Shown one piece after another: positions 45,263 through 55,480 of a DNA stretch of 64,000 bases. Each line of letters opens with the position of its first letter. The first letter of the stretch is position 1. The stretch is from assembly GCA_027919835.1 (NCBI GenBank), contig JANVFP010000060.1, positions 1 through 64,000 on the forward strand, read 5' to 3'. The position numbers and the translations under genes are program-made. The notes beneath the pieces were generated by a model, which saw only the letters and a program-made list of their open reading frames with translations, did no database searches and had not been told where the DNA came from. The DNA is from Lentinula raphanica (Eukaryota; Basidiomycota; Agaricomycetes; Agaricales; Omphalotaceae).

Positions 45263-45474
45263 CACTGTACAGTAGTATCATTGTAACACCATCCAATCTG
45301 ATATACAACCATTTACCTCGCGTCTCATTCACATTTTCTCTCACCACCATCCACCCCTCAACAACATCTCATAGCAATTTATAGCCCTCCATGATCCGCT
45401 CTGAATGTTGTGGGCTTTGGCCCAGTGTTGGCTAACTCTAACTTCCTGTCCCACCTGAGTGCAAAAGGCAGAGG
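45263..45474 (+). other. 3' terminal region of the intact element
   Basis: A non-coding stretch of 212 bp after the recombinase stop. The last 110 bp (from AGCCCTCCATGATCCGC to GCAAAAGGCAGAGG) are shared with the non-autonomous copies. The first 100 bp are specific to autonomous copies. I found no copy of the leader start here, so no split direct repeat is evident. Confidence 0.75.
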
Positions 45475-45934
45475 CTCTGTGCTGTTCCCCACACTCACTG
45501 CAGTAGCCATGCTTCCTGTTATTAGGACAGGGCTCTGAACACCTCTTCTCATTCCAAGGGATGCAAGGTGTGTCACGACGTTTTGAACTGGGAGAGGAAG
45601 ATGATGAACTACTACCAGAAGGCCTCTTCCTAGCAGATAACAACTCTTTGAGCAGAAGAGTGTGGAAGCTCTCTGGATTGCCCAAGTCAAATGGAGTGTT
45701 GGCAGCCTTCTGCCTAGCTTCTTTATCAACCCTGATAGCCACAGATGGATCATAAGGTGAAGACCTGAAGTACTCCATGATTTGTGATTTGTAGGTCTCC
45801 AGCTCAATTTTGCGATGGGGATAAACCTTGAGCAATGGAGCAGTCCATGCATCAAAAACTCGGAGCCATTGGGACTCAGAAGTGACAGGAACAGACTTGA
45901 GTACTTGATCCTTACGAACCAGCTTGTACTCTGA
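45475..45934 (-). pseudogene. Outer minus-strand DIRS copy, piece 2 (gag C-terminal half)
   Basis: Gag sequence from SEYKLVRKDQVLKSVPV through AANTPFDLGNPESFHTLLLK to the Cys cluster. It is bounded on the left by the intact element and on the right by a non-autonomous insertion. Removal of both would restore a continuous gag with pieces 1 and 3. Confidence 0.87.
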
Positions 45935-47234
45935 TCGACATGAAGGCGGATTCCAAGGGTAGGGAGCCTTTCTGCAGGCCTCTGCAAACAACAGATCATC
46001 TCCCAGTAATTATAGTGCACTATTCATCACAACAGGTATGTACATGAAGGTCTTCACCTTCATCATACCTAATGTGTACATGAATACACTTAATTGCTGG
46101 CTACCTCTCAAGTGCTCTTGCCACTATACTGACTATACTGTGTACGCATACAGAGCTCTATTGTCCCTACAAGTTGTCCACTATAACCCTATGATGATAC
46201 TCACTCTGTGTTGAGTTATTCATATTTTTTCAGAATGCTTTAATAAAGCTTTTGAAATATTTTCTATTCTACACAAAGCATTCCTGGATCAAACCTATAG
46301 GTGTCTTAGATGGAAATATACAGTTTGATGTCCTCTTCAAGATGCAAATAATTTTGAAGGCATTTGGTCTAGTGGTTCTCCTGCAATCCTCATTTTAAAA
46401 TGCACACTCAAAACACTTGTGTGTTATTTCATTCCCAGAGCCTCTATATCACTTAGCACCATGCCTAGACTCATCACATGGATTCCTGGACATATTTCGG
46501 ACATTTTCAGCGCTTATAGGGCGCCTGGATCATCAGCTGATAGCTGTACATGATCCCATCTTCACATGCATCAGGCAATTGATCATGGGGCTGTTTTAAA
46601 TTGATGTGGCTGTTACAGGTGCCAGAGGTCTGAGCAGAGGCCTGTAAAAGCGAGTTGAAACATCAATTTTTGATCTCCCATTCTTCCTTTCCTTCCCCCA
46701 CCATCTCTGACCTGGGTGAGGCTGCCTGCATGTTCCCTAGCTCTTTCTGAGCTCTGATTTCACTGTCCAGTACATTCCTACATCTGTACAGACTACAGGC
46801 CTTCCAGAGGTGTCTCAGATACAGGAATCTGGTATGAAATTTCGCATTTTTCACCATCAAGACACTGAACAGATACCAAAGCACATCCAGACAGATCTAA
46901 GGTGATCAGACACTCTAGGAGTTGATTCCTTTGTTAGATCTTGGGTTTTTGGTGTCTCAGTGCGCTCTGATCATGTCTGATAAGCCTCTACATAGTACTG
47001 ACTCTTATCTACATAGATCTAACCTTGATCTGCCTGTTTTTCCTTCACCCTCCCTCCTCTCCCTCATATCATGTATGTTCTCATTGTTTGTAAATATGTA
47101 GTTGTATGTAGCTACATCCTTACCTATCCTGTACCATTATGTAGCCCTCCATGATCCGCTTTGAATGTTATGGGCTTTGGCCCAGTGTTGGCTAACTTTA
47201 ACTTCCTGTTCCACCTGAGTGCAAAAGGCAGAGG
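45935..47234 (+). mobile_element. Non-autonomous DIRS-family element inserted in gag
   Basis: A 1,300-bp copy, nearly identical to 37360-38649 (AT-shifted leader, same 3' half), with a 10-bp duplication of CTATACTGA-type sequence near 46128. The left flank is CTCTGA and the right CCCAAAGTCTC. Uninterrupted relatives read CTGACCCAAA or CTGAGCCAAA, so no target duplication. No protein gene. Confidence 0.9.
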
Positions 47235-48456
47235 CCCAAAGTCTCTGCTATCATCATAAGTAGATGAGGAGAAGCTGACCAAGACAGCATAGACTTTATC
47301 AAAGTCAACAAAGCGGTCCTTGACAATGAGGCGCAGCAGAGAGACAGGGAGAGGGTCAGAGAAAGGCTGAGCAGCCAACAATGATACAACAGGGTCCAGA
47401 TTGCTCTCAGCAGCAAAGAGATTCTTGAGCTCCCAAGTCTTCTGCACATGAGCAGGAAGAGATGAGGGACCTGATAGATGGGCCAAGTGAGGAGCAGCTT
47501 CAAGAAGTGCAGCAGGAAGCATTGAAGCAGTAGCAATAGGTTGTGAAGGAGAGGCAAGAAGCCTAGCCAAGGCATCTCTCCCAGCCTGGAGAATAGGCTC
47601 TGAATCTTGGGCAGAAGCACCAGAGTCAAGCTGGACTTGCTCATCATCCAGTGCCTGAAGCTGAGCTTGCATACTAGCCCAAGCAGCCTCATTGACAGCA
47701 TCCTCATGAGAGACAGTATTCTGATCTGTTGAAACAGCAGCCTCCTTCCCTTTGAGTTTGTCTCTCTTAAACTGATTGGTCTCTCTCTGAATATCCATGA
47801 TCTGAGACACATAGTCTTGGGATAACAACAGGATCATTGGATGAGATAACTCTAATAGCCCTAAAGGCTTCCATAGCATTGAGCTCCTCATTTCTGAACT
47901 GTTCAACAACTTCCTGCAGAGTCCTGGCTTGTTCACTGACTGCCTGAAACTCCAGAGCTTGCTCAGGGTCATTAGAGAGCCTGGCAGCAAGGGAGGGAGG
48001 AGGTGACAAGTGGGGAGCAGCAGAGGAAGATGCAACATCAGAGGGATGAGGAGACACAGACCTGAAGTGGACATGAGCTCTACCCTGTTTAGAGGAGCTA
48101 GACGCGCCCATGGAGCGCCCAGGAAGCGAGCTAGAGGTGATCTGAGAGTGAGAGGACATGTTAGAGGACTTTTGAGAGGAAGGGAGCAACTTTGATCTGG
48201 CCTGATCTGGCCTGATCTGATCAGATAAGGGATTGAGGCGAGTTTGAGCAGGATTGAGGGCTCTAGAGGCCTCAGAAGCAGTCTGATCTGCTCTGATCTT
48301 GGTGGAGGAGGATTTGGGGAGAGTTTGAGCAAGATCAAGGTGTCTGAAGGGCTTAGATGAGGCCTGATCAGCATGGATCTGACTAGATTTGGACATGGAG
48401 GGTGTAGCAGCATGGATAGCAAGAGGATCTGGTGATTCAGAGTGATGGGGAGCCAT
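47235..48456 (-). pseudogene. Outer minus-strand DIRS copy, piece 3 (gag N-terminal half)
   Basis: Starts MAPHHSESPDPLAIHAATP at 48456 and reads to about 47780, where one extra T in CCTGTTGTTATCCC shifts the frame. The rest (SQIMDIQRETNQFKRDK onward) is open to the insertion at 47234. This is the N-terminal half of the gag whose C-terminal half is at 45475-45934. Confidence 0.87.
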
Positions 48457-48789
48457 ACAGAGTGTTGAGATGAAGATGGTGCTCAGGGAGAGCAGGAGGA
48501 TGAAGGAAAAACAGGCAGATCAAGGTTAGATCTGTGTAGATAAGAGTTAGTACAATGCATGATCAGAGCGCACTGAGACACCAAAAACCCAAGATCTAGC
48601 ACAGGAATCGACTCCTAGAGTGTCTGATCACCGAGCGCACTGAGACACCAAAAACTCAAGATCTAGCAAAGGAATCAACTCCTAGAGTGTCTGATCACCT
48701 TAGATCTGTCTGGATGTGCTTTGACGTCTGTTCAGTGTCTTGATGGTGAAAAATGCGAAATTTCATACCAGATTCCTGTATCTGAGACA
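48457..48789 (-). other. Leader of the outer minus-strand copy, truncated
   Basis: Part of the family leader in reverse orientation, with a tandem duplication of about 70 bp (about 48562-48633 and 48634-48705, each with GAGCGCACTGAGACACC). It is cut at GAGACA followed by CCTCTG, where the next element's 3' end begins. Confidence 0.8.
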
Positions 48790-49213
48790 CCTCTGCCTTT
48801 TGCACTCAGGTGGGACAGGAAGTAAGAGTTAGCCAACACTGGGCCAAAGCCCATAACATTCAGAGCGGATCATGGAGGGCTACATAATGGTACAGGATAG
48901 GTAAGGATGTAGCTACATACCACTACATATATACAAACAGTGAGAACATACATGATAGAAGGGAGAGGAGGGAGAGTGAAGGAAAAACAGGCAGATCAAG
49001 GTTAGATCTATGTAGATAAGGGTTAGTACAATGTAGAGGCTTATCAGACATGATCAGAGCGCACTGAGACACCAAAAACCCAAGATCTAACAAAGGAATC
49101 AACTCCTAGAGTGTCTGATCACCTTAGATCTGTCTGGATGTGCTTTGATGTCTGTTCAGTGTCTTGATGGTGAAAAATGCGAAATTTCATACCAGATTCC
49201 TGTATCTGAGACA
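48790..49213 (-). mobile_element. Non-autonomous DIRS-family fragment, first of two at the same site
   Basis: The 3' end (CCTCTGCCTTTTGCACTC on the plus strand) starts at 48790 and the sequence runs to the same leader point, CTGAGACA, at 49213, where another 3' end begins. It carries the subfamily-specific segment and the terminal leader half only. Confidence 0.75.
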
Positions 49214-49299
49214 CCTCTGCCTTTTGCACTCAGGTGGGACAGGAAGTAAGAGTTAGCCAACACTGGGCCAAAGCCCATAACATTCAGAGCGGATCATGG
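49214..49299 (-). mobile_element. Non-autonomous DIRS-family fragment, second at the same site
   Basis: Only 86 bp of minus-strand 3' end is left (CCTCTGCCTTTTGCACTC to GGATCATGG) before the plus-strand copy begins at 49300. Equivalent position in the leader to the fragment at 48790. Confidence 0.75.
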
Positions 49300-50238
49300 T
49301 CGACATGAAGGCGGATTCCAAGGGTAGGGAGCCTTTCTGCAGGCCTCTGCAAACAACAGATCATCTCCCAGCAGTTATAGTGCACTATTCATCACAACAG
49401 GTATGTACATGCAGGTCTTCACCTTCATCATACCTAATGTGTACATGAATACACTTAATTGCTGGCCACCCTCAAGAGCTCTTGCCACTATACTGTGTAC
49501 GCATACAGAGCTCTATTGCCCCTACAAGTTGTCCACTATGACCTAGTAATGATACCCAGTCTGTGTGGAGTTATGCACACTTTTTCACCAAAGTGCTCAG
49601 AATCCTCTGATAGAGCTTTTGATTTACATTGCGCTCTACACCACGCAGTTCTGGATGGATCCCTTAGGTGTCTTAAGTGAAAATGTGCGGCTCCATGTCC
49701 TCTTCGGGATGAGAACAAATTTAAAGGCATTTGGTTCACTGGTTCTTCCGCAATCGTCATTTCAAGTTGCACACTCAAAACACAAAAAGCGGACTTGAGT
49801 GTTATTTCACTCCCAGAGCCTCTAGATCACTCTGGACCATGCCTAGACACATCACATGGGTCTCTGGCAATATTTCGGACATTCCCAGCGCTTATGGGGC
49901 GCTTGGATCATCAGCTGATAGCTGCACATGATACCATCTTCACATGCATCAGGCATATCATGATGGGGTTGATCTGGTCCTGATGGTGGCTGTTACAGGT
50001 GCCAGAGGTCTGAGCAGAGGCCTGTAAAAGCGAGTTTGCCCATCAGTTTTTGATCTCCCATTCTTCCTTTCCTTCCCCCACCATCTCTGACCTGGGTGAG
50101 GCTGCCTGCATGTCCCCTTGCTCTATTTGAGCCCTGATTTCACTCTCCAGCACATTCCTCCATCTGTACAGACTACAGGCCTTCCAGAGGTGTCTCAGAT
50201 ATAGGAATCTGGTATGAAATTTCGCATTTTTCACCATC
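49300..50238 (+). mobile_element. DIRS-family copy leader, split by the KDZ element
   Basis: Starts TCGACATGAAGGCGG and follows the leader to TTTTTCACCATC at 50238. The leader resumes at 63964 with AAGACACTGAACAG. Whether the rest of the copy is autonomous lies beyond the window. Confidence 0.85.
50232..50238. repeat. Target-site duplication of the KDZ element, left copy
   Basis: CACCATC, repeated at 63957-63963. Other copies of this leader have the site once (TTTTTCACCATCAAGACAC). Confidence 0.9.
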
Positions 50239-50410
50239 CACTTCAGTCACCCACCTAACTAGGCCTATTTAGGCTTAACTTTCATCAAAATCCCATAGCC
50301 TACAGGAGCTTGATCCCTGGGATATCCCAGGTGTGGGAATCCCAGACATGGGATTTCCAAGTACCTGGGACACCCAAATGGGATTTCCACACCTGTTATC
50401 TCAGTATGGA
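50239..50410 (+). repeat. Left terminal inverted repeat of the KDZ element
   Basis: The first 130 or so bases match the complement of 63800-63956 with only a few substitutions, including the block CCTACAGGAGCTTGATCCC. It ends with GGGATATCCC-type palindromes that pass into the subterminal array. Confidence 0.9.
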
Positions 50411-50960
50411 GTTCCCACCTGGGACTCCCACTTGGGACTTCCAATGCATGGGACTCCCATCTAGTCTGGGCATCCCATGCTAGTTCTTATGACATGGGAG
50501 TCCCACATCAGCTGGGAATCCCAACTCACTACTCATTATGGGAAACCCACCTGAAATGGGAGTCCCATATGAGCTGGGAATCCCATGATGACCACTTATT
50601 ATGGGAAACCCGTCTGAAATGGGAGTCCCATATCAGTTGGGAATCCCAACTAACCACTTAGTATGGGATACCCACCTGAAATGGGAGTCCCATATGAGCT
50701 GGGAATCCCATGATGACCACTTATTATGGGAAACCCATCTGAAATGGGAGTCCCATATCAGTTGGGAATCCCAACTAACCACTTAGTATGGGATACCCAC
50801 CTGAAATGGGAGTCCCATATGAGCTGGGAATCCCATGATGACCACTTATTATGGGAAACCCATCTGAAATGGGAGTCCCATATCAGTTGGGAATCCCAAC
50901 CAACCACTCAATATAAGAGTCCCACCGGAAGTGAGTTTCTCTGCATGGGAATCCCAAATA
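50411..50960 (+). repeat. Left subterminal array of TGGGANTCCCA words
   Basis: Imperfect units of about 62 bp, paired into a 125-bp higher-order unit (seen at about 50560, 50683 and 50808). Each contains palindromes such as TGGGAATCCCA, TGGGAGTCCCA and TGGGATACCCA. At least 15 TGGGANTCCCA words are present. They are likely transposase-binding sites, by analogy with subterminal repeats of other DNA transposons. Confidence 0.85.
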
Positions 50961-51142
50961 TTTAATCCCAAGGACCAGTATGAGACCCACACCTGTCTAG
51001 GGGATTCTAAACTTCACAAGTAGCTCATGGCCATACTACATAGCATTCTCACTTACTATATATTCTTGCTTCTTTGTATTTTCAAGCACTTCATGGAACA
51101 AAAAAAGATTCAAATTGTGAGATTGTTAATAAATGAGCAATT

Positions 51143-54100
51143 CTAGATTATATGTTCAGCGTATGCATCTGCAATATCTAGAGTATCAATATGCTCTATC
51201 AAAGCTAAATCTAAGTCATCGTTGTCCAAATCATCAATTTCATCCAAGTCATCAGTGTTCCCTTCTTCGTATGACTGCTCGTGGACGTCTTCTGTCTCCT
51301 CATCATTCAGACCTTCAAGAGATGGTACAACCTCTGATGGAAGACCTGTGAATGTTTGCATCCATCGCGCCGACATTTGCTTAAGGAGTTTGCGGCGCCG
51401 ACGGAGCTGGTATAACAGTGTTACATCTGCCGAAATTGGTCAGCAGATCAATGGTGCGGAAACGATTCATTATTCATGCCTTCTGTGTCGCTCATGGCAG
51501 TTTGAAGAACCACCCATTCCTCATTATACCAACTACCCAATGCGGATAGTTCATGCTTGAGCCGCTGAAGCTCCTCATCTGCTCGGTCTCGTAGCAGAAT
51601 GCCACGGATGCCTGTTCGAACTTCTTCATCAGATAGCCAGAGTGGTGGATGTTCATTATCGTTGTCTTCTGTTAGCCCTGTATCATCCCAAACCGCATCA
51701 TCAACATCGAGGGTGAACAACTCCTTCATCACAAGTGGTCTCGGAGCCTGAGCATGTGCTGGTGCTCGTTGAGAGGCGATCATGTTGGACATCGACTTGC
51801 ATAAGTTGTTATATTTGCGAACCAGTGCTTCAATCCCACTATCGCGTCGTTTGACAGTACTTTCAGTGTGATTGTGTAGCTTGCGTTCAGAAGCTAAGTA
51901 CATTCTCATGAGTTACCAGTTGATGAGAAACGATGGGATCTTACTGTTTGTCTGTCGACGAAAAGAGCGCTCAACACGATCACGCTCAAACTTCCGTGCG
52001 CGTAATCTTTGACATATACGAGCCTTTAGCGCACAGGCATTCATGCGATCCCTCACAAAACTGCTTGAAGCCAGTCTCCGATAGTCCTGCATCCCTTCGA
52101 CTCCAAGTCGAGACTCGGAGGCCCGAAGTTGGTTCTGTAGTTTGACTAACTTCTCCTTTACTGACGCCAGCTCTGATTCTGCCTCTGCTATCTCATATGG
52201 TTCCGAGAGAGGATCCGCTATGATGGCCTCCATACGTTTCAGTGTTTCAGCCGAAGTGTCGCGCGCTCTTCTTAGCTGTATAGTGCTTTCGATCGCTTTC
52301 TTTCCTGCGGTTTGAGATTGCCCTATAACCAAATGCATGTATGTCATGAACAAATCCACGAGACATGATACAAGGGATACATACGTGGGAGAGGGCGTGT
52401 AGCAGAGGCCACCTGCAGCTGCCATTGACTGCGAAGAAATTCTGGATCACGCATCGAAGAGAGTACGTCCTTGTCTCCCTCATCGCGTCGGGCTTGAGCT
52501 TGTCGCCATTTCCTCACTAGGAACCCCGCAATACCCTCTAGATTGACTTGATTGATATGATGGATCTGCATATCCAACGTATAAAGCCGCGTATAATACT
52601 AGAAGTACTGTCAGTTATTCCTCTTGAAAATTTTGTACATCCGACGACTCACCCCACAAACTCTGAGGTATGCAATAAGCGGGCTGATCAGATGCCAAAA
52701 GCGTTCACACCCCTCTCCGTCAGATAGTCCAAAACCTATGCATTTACGAGGATGGTAAATGCACTGACAAGCCCAGCCATGCCCGAATGCGTGGAAGACC
52801 GAAATTCCAAAGCCAATTCGGGGGAAATACTCATTAAGGAAGCCCCACTTGACGCAACTACGCTCGAGCTGGCAAGCTATGTCGTATAGCAGGCCAACAG
52901 ACCAGTCTGGAGGTAGGTGCTTGAATAACATATCGACAAGGGCTAGTGCGTAATGTTGGCGTTCTCCCGGGGTGGTCATGTTCACTAACCACAGCACGTT
53001 GTCGTGCCGACACAAGAGTCCCATAACTGCCGTGGAGTCGAAAAACTGGGTACTTGCTTTCTGTCTGTCACCATCAGCAGCGGTAAAACTGTCGTTACAG
53101 GCATCTAGCACGGAGTTTGGAACTTTGAGATGAGGCTCCATTCTATCATCCTCCTGTTCCGGTCGAGCAGGTGCCTTATTCGTCCGTATTGAGTCCACCT
53201 TCGCTTCCCAATGGTCAACATGGTCTTGGGGAATGAATGACGTCTTCGGATGCTCGTACAATGGATCCCGTACTTGCTTGTTATGTTTCTGCGTGAAGCA
53301 CGCATCGAGGCAGACGATAGCACTAAAACTATGTCATGCTTAGCATATTCTCAAGGTGGACATATGTCGAAGGACTTACCCTCCTTCGAATTTCATATCA
53401 CTTCCAAAGCAGAGGGGACAACGACTCCGAAGGTACTCGGATGGACGAGTGAGTGTTTGTGGTATAGCACCTTCAGTGCGAATCCGCTTCGCAGGTGCTC
53501 CTGACTCATCCGATTCATCGTCGGATGAGTTTGGTGATCCAAACAACTCCTCGACGTCGAAGTCAGTAGCGGTCTCGTTTATTGAGGGTACGGGGGTGAA
53601 ATGGTGTCTGATGGATGGATATTTGCACGAGTTTTCTCGATCACCGACTGTACCGAACTTTGAGCGGCCTGTTGGAGAACGTTGTACCAACGCAGAGCAT
53701 TGGAGAACTGCCGCCGAAGAGGATCCTAAGTGTAATCGTAAGAACATAGTCCAGAGCACGAGACCAAACTAACCCACCTTGCCGCTCATTTGATAACCTT
53801 GCGATCGGAGAAAATCTTCAATTGCAGCACAGAAAGCAGTGACGTTGGGCGAGATGCGGAGAAATAAACGAGTTACAAAATCGAGTAGGCGGATGTCGAA
53901 TGCTAGAGTAGGGAAGATCGGAGCACAACCGAACAATCCCAGCCGCATGAGTTGAGTCGCTGCAGTTCTACATTGACAGACGACCAGGGAAGTTCTGTGA
54001 ACCTCTGAACAACAGGAGTCAGCCGAAATTGAGCAAATTTCGAAGGAAACTCACTGTTGAAGGATACTACATTAACCTCTAACCGTCTTTCACCTGAACC

Positions 54101-54610
54101 CATGCAAACACAAGTTTGAGACTCTAACGTCACCTCTTGAGCAAGATTGGCTGAATTGCAAAGATATTTCATATACACTGGTACGAGTGAAGGTATAACC
54201 AGCGTCTGCCAGTTGGTAACCTGTCGAAGTCGTTTGTTGCGATGTGTCGTAGATGTAGCCGCAGATGCTTCAACAATATTAGAAACGATTGGATCCACAG
54301 GTTCTTGACTGTGTGTGTCCTTGGCCTTCGACGCATTGGAATTATCTACGCCGAGATCAAAGAGTGGTCTTTCAAGGAAGCCCACTTGTCCACGAGGAAC
54401 AGGTAGAAATCGTCTTTGGGCGTGTGTTCTGCCATGCGGGCCATATAGAACGACAGCCGCCGATCTTTTTGTGGGTGATTTCGAATGCGGCGAGCTTGGG
54501 AAAGCCACGTATCGAGAACGTGAAGGTGTCTGCGGTCGAGTAGGATTGCTCTCGAGTTGAGATTTTGGTATCCGCAATCGAGACATGGTGAAAGTGTAGA
54601 GGGAGGTCAC
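51143..54610 (-). CDS. KDZ transposase, multi-exon, with a probable frameshift
   Basis: A transposase of the Kyakuja-Dileera-Zisupton group. Exon 1 (from MTSLYTF or, 24 bp later, MSRLRIPKSQ) holds the N-terminal cysteine region (TCVCMGSGERRLEVNV). Splicing at 54054-54005 yields VCQCRTAATQLMRLGLFGCAP, the cysteine-cluster segment typical of these proteins. Further introns: 53777-53726, 53379-53323, 52652-52599, 52384-52323, 51944-51894, and one not resolved near 51450-51410. The catalytic core has AIVCLDACFTQK, then HDNVLW, LLYDIACQLERSC, VFHAFGHGWACQ and GLSDGEGCERFWH, i.e. D, D and E residues. The C-terminal part is coiled-coil-like and acidic. In exon 3 the frame reaches TAA at 53579-53581 just after a run of five C (53592-53596), and the downstream frame differs, so one indel may inactivate the gene. 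Confidence 0.88.
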
Positions 54611-54978
54611 TGAACTGCAAAGCGTAAGACTCTTCTTGTCATTGTTCCTTTGCTTGGTCTAGAAGAATAGACTATTGTTCGATACTGACAATTAAAATGA
54701 GTCGGCTAACGCACCTGTGAATACCGACAACTTCCACGTAGCAGATCCAGCATCGTTCGATATCCAACGTGGTTGCTCCGACTCCGATAGTGTTGATCAC
54801 AGTTTCGTTTCTGTATACGCTAAGTTGCAACTCAATCATTCATAACTCACGTCGTAAGTCTGACAACGTACCGGTGATTCCGATAAGCTCATCGATACTC
54901 GAACGCGTCGACATTGAATGATCCCGAAAAGCTTGTAGAAACTTGAAACTCGTCTGAAGATGCCAGCAGCAAGAGGTC

Positions 54979-55128
54979 GTGCAGCAATAGGAGGAAGTTG
55001 AGCAGTGAGGGCGTTGTATAGAGGTAGTGAGAGAGTCCAAAAGGCTTCGAAACGTGCAGCAATAGGAGGAAGTTGAGCAGTGAGGGCGTTGTATAGAGGT
55101 AGTGAGAGAGTCCAAAAGGCTTCGAAAG
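54979..55128. repeat. Two tandem copies of a 75-bp unit
   Basis: Starts at 54979 and 55054 with GTGCAGCAATAGGAGGAAGT and is nearly identical between copies. It lies upstream of the transposase gene. The period is a multiple of three, but I see no reason to call it coding. It may be 5' untranslated or promoter sequence of the transposase. Confidence 0.8.
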
Positions 55129-55186
55129 GTTTGAAGGCTGTCGGGGACGAGCAGGACGACGAGCAAAGGACTTAGCGTGAAGCAAG

Positions 55187-55355
55187 GAGAAAATGTTTTC
55201 CCACGCGTTTCCCGCCAGGTTGAGCCACAGGTCCGGAAGAAAAACTTCGTTTTTGGAAATATTCTTTACATCCGGAAGAATATTTCCAAAAACGAAGTTT
55301 TTCTTCCGGACCTGTGGCTCAACCTGGCGGGAAACGCGTGGGAAAACATTTTCTC
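55187..55355. promoter_or_regulatory. Perfect 79-bp inverted repeat with MCB and E2F-type words
   Basis: Arms 55187-55265 and 55277-55355 are exact complements around an 11-base spacer. Each arm has ACGCGT (55203-55208; 55334-55339) overlapping TTTCCCGCC or its complement (55208-55216; 55326-55334). ACGCGT is the MCB word bound by the fungal MBF factor, and TTTSSCGC is the E2F-type word, both linked to G1/S transcription. It lies between the divergent transposase (start 54610) and Spt5-like (start 55481) genes, so a shared promoter role is plausible. It could alternatively be a small fold-back insertion, but no target duplication is seen. Confidence 0.6.
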
Positions 55356-55480
55356 TTTCTTCTTACTCGTCGTCGTTACTTATGGCAGTGAGGTCGCTAG
55401 GCTTCCTTGGGCTCCGTCTTCGTGTTCAACCCCCGAGGTATGTCTCTCCGATGCTTCAAATGTCTTACTTACTGATATAA

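Larger units (their letters stand above)
39486..45474 (+). mobile_element. Apparently intact DIRS-order (Ngaro-like) tyrosine-recombinase retrotransposon
   Basis: A 5,989-bp copy with a 1.17-kb leader, three overlapping uninterrupted genes (gag, RT-RNase H, tyrosine recombinase) and a 212-bp 3' region. It is inserted cleanly in the gag gene of an older minus-strand copy: flanks CAATGG and CTCTGTG join to the uninterrupted sequence with no duplication. Known families with this gene set (DIRS, PAT, Ngaro) integrate a circular DNA by the recombinase rather than by an integrase. I see no methyltransferase domain, which favours an Ngaro-like grade, and I could not find inverted or split direct terminal repeats. 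Confidence 0.9.

Noticed and set aside
39486..45474. Long terminal repeats around the intact element
   Set aside because: The 1.17-kb leader does not recur at the 3' end. Boundaries defined by empty sites show different ends.
50411..50960. CRISPR array
   Set aside because: The repeats are continuous palindromic units without unique spacers, mirrored at the other end of a eukaryotic transposon.
53579..53630. An intron explaining the stop in transposase exon 3
   Set aside because: GT at the VPSIN position and nearby AGs do not restore the downstream frame in any combination I tried.
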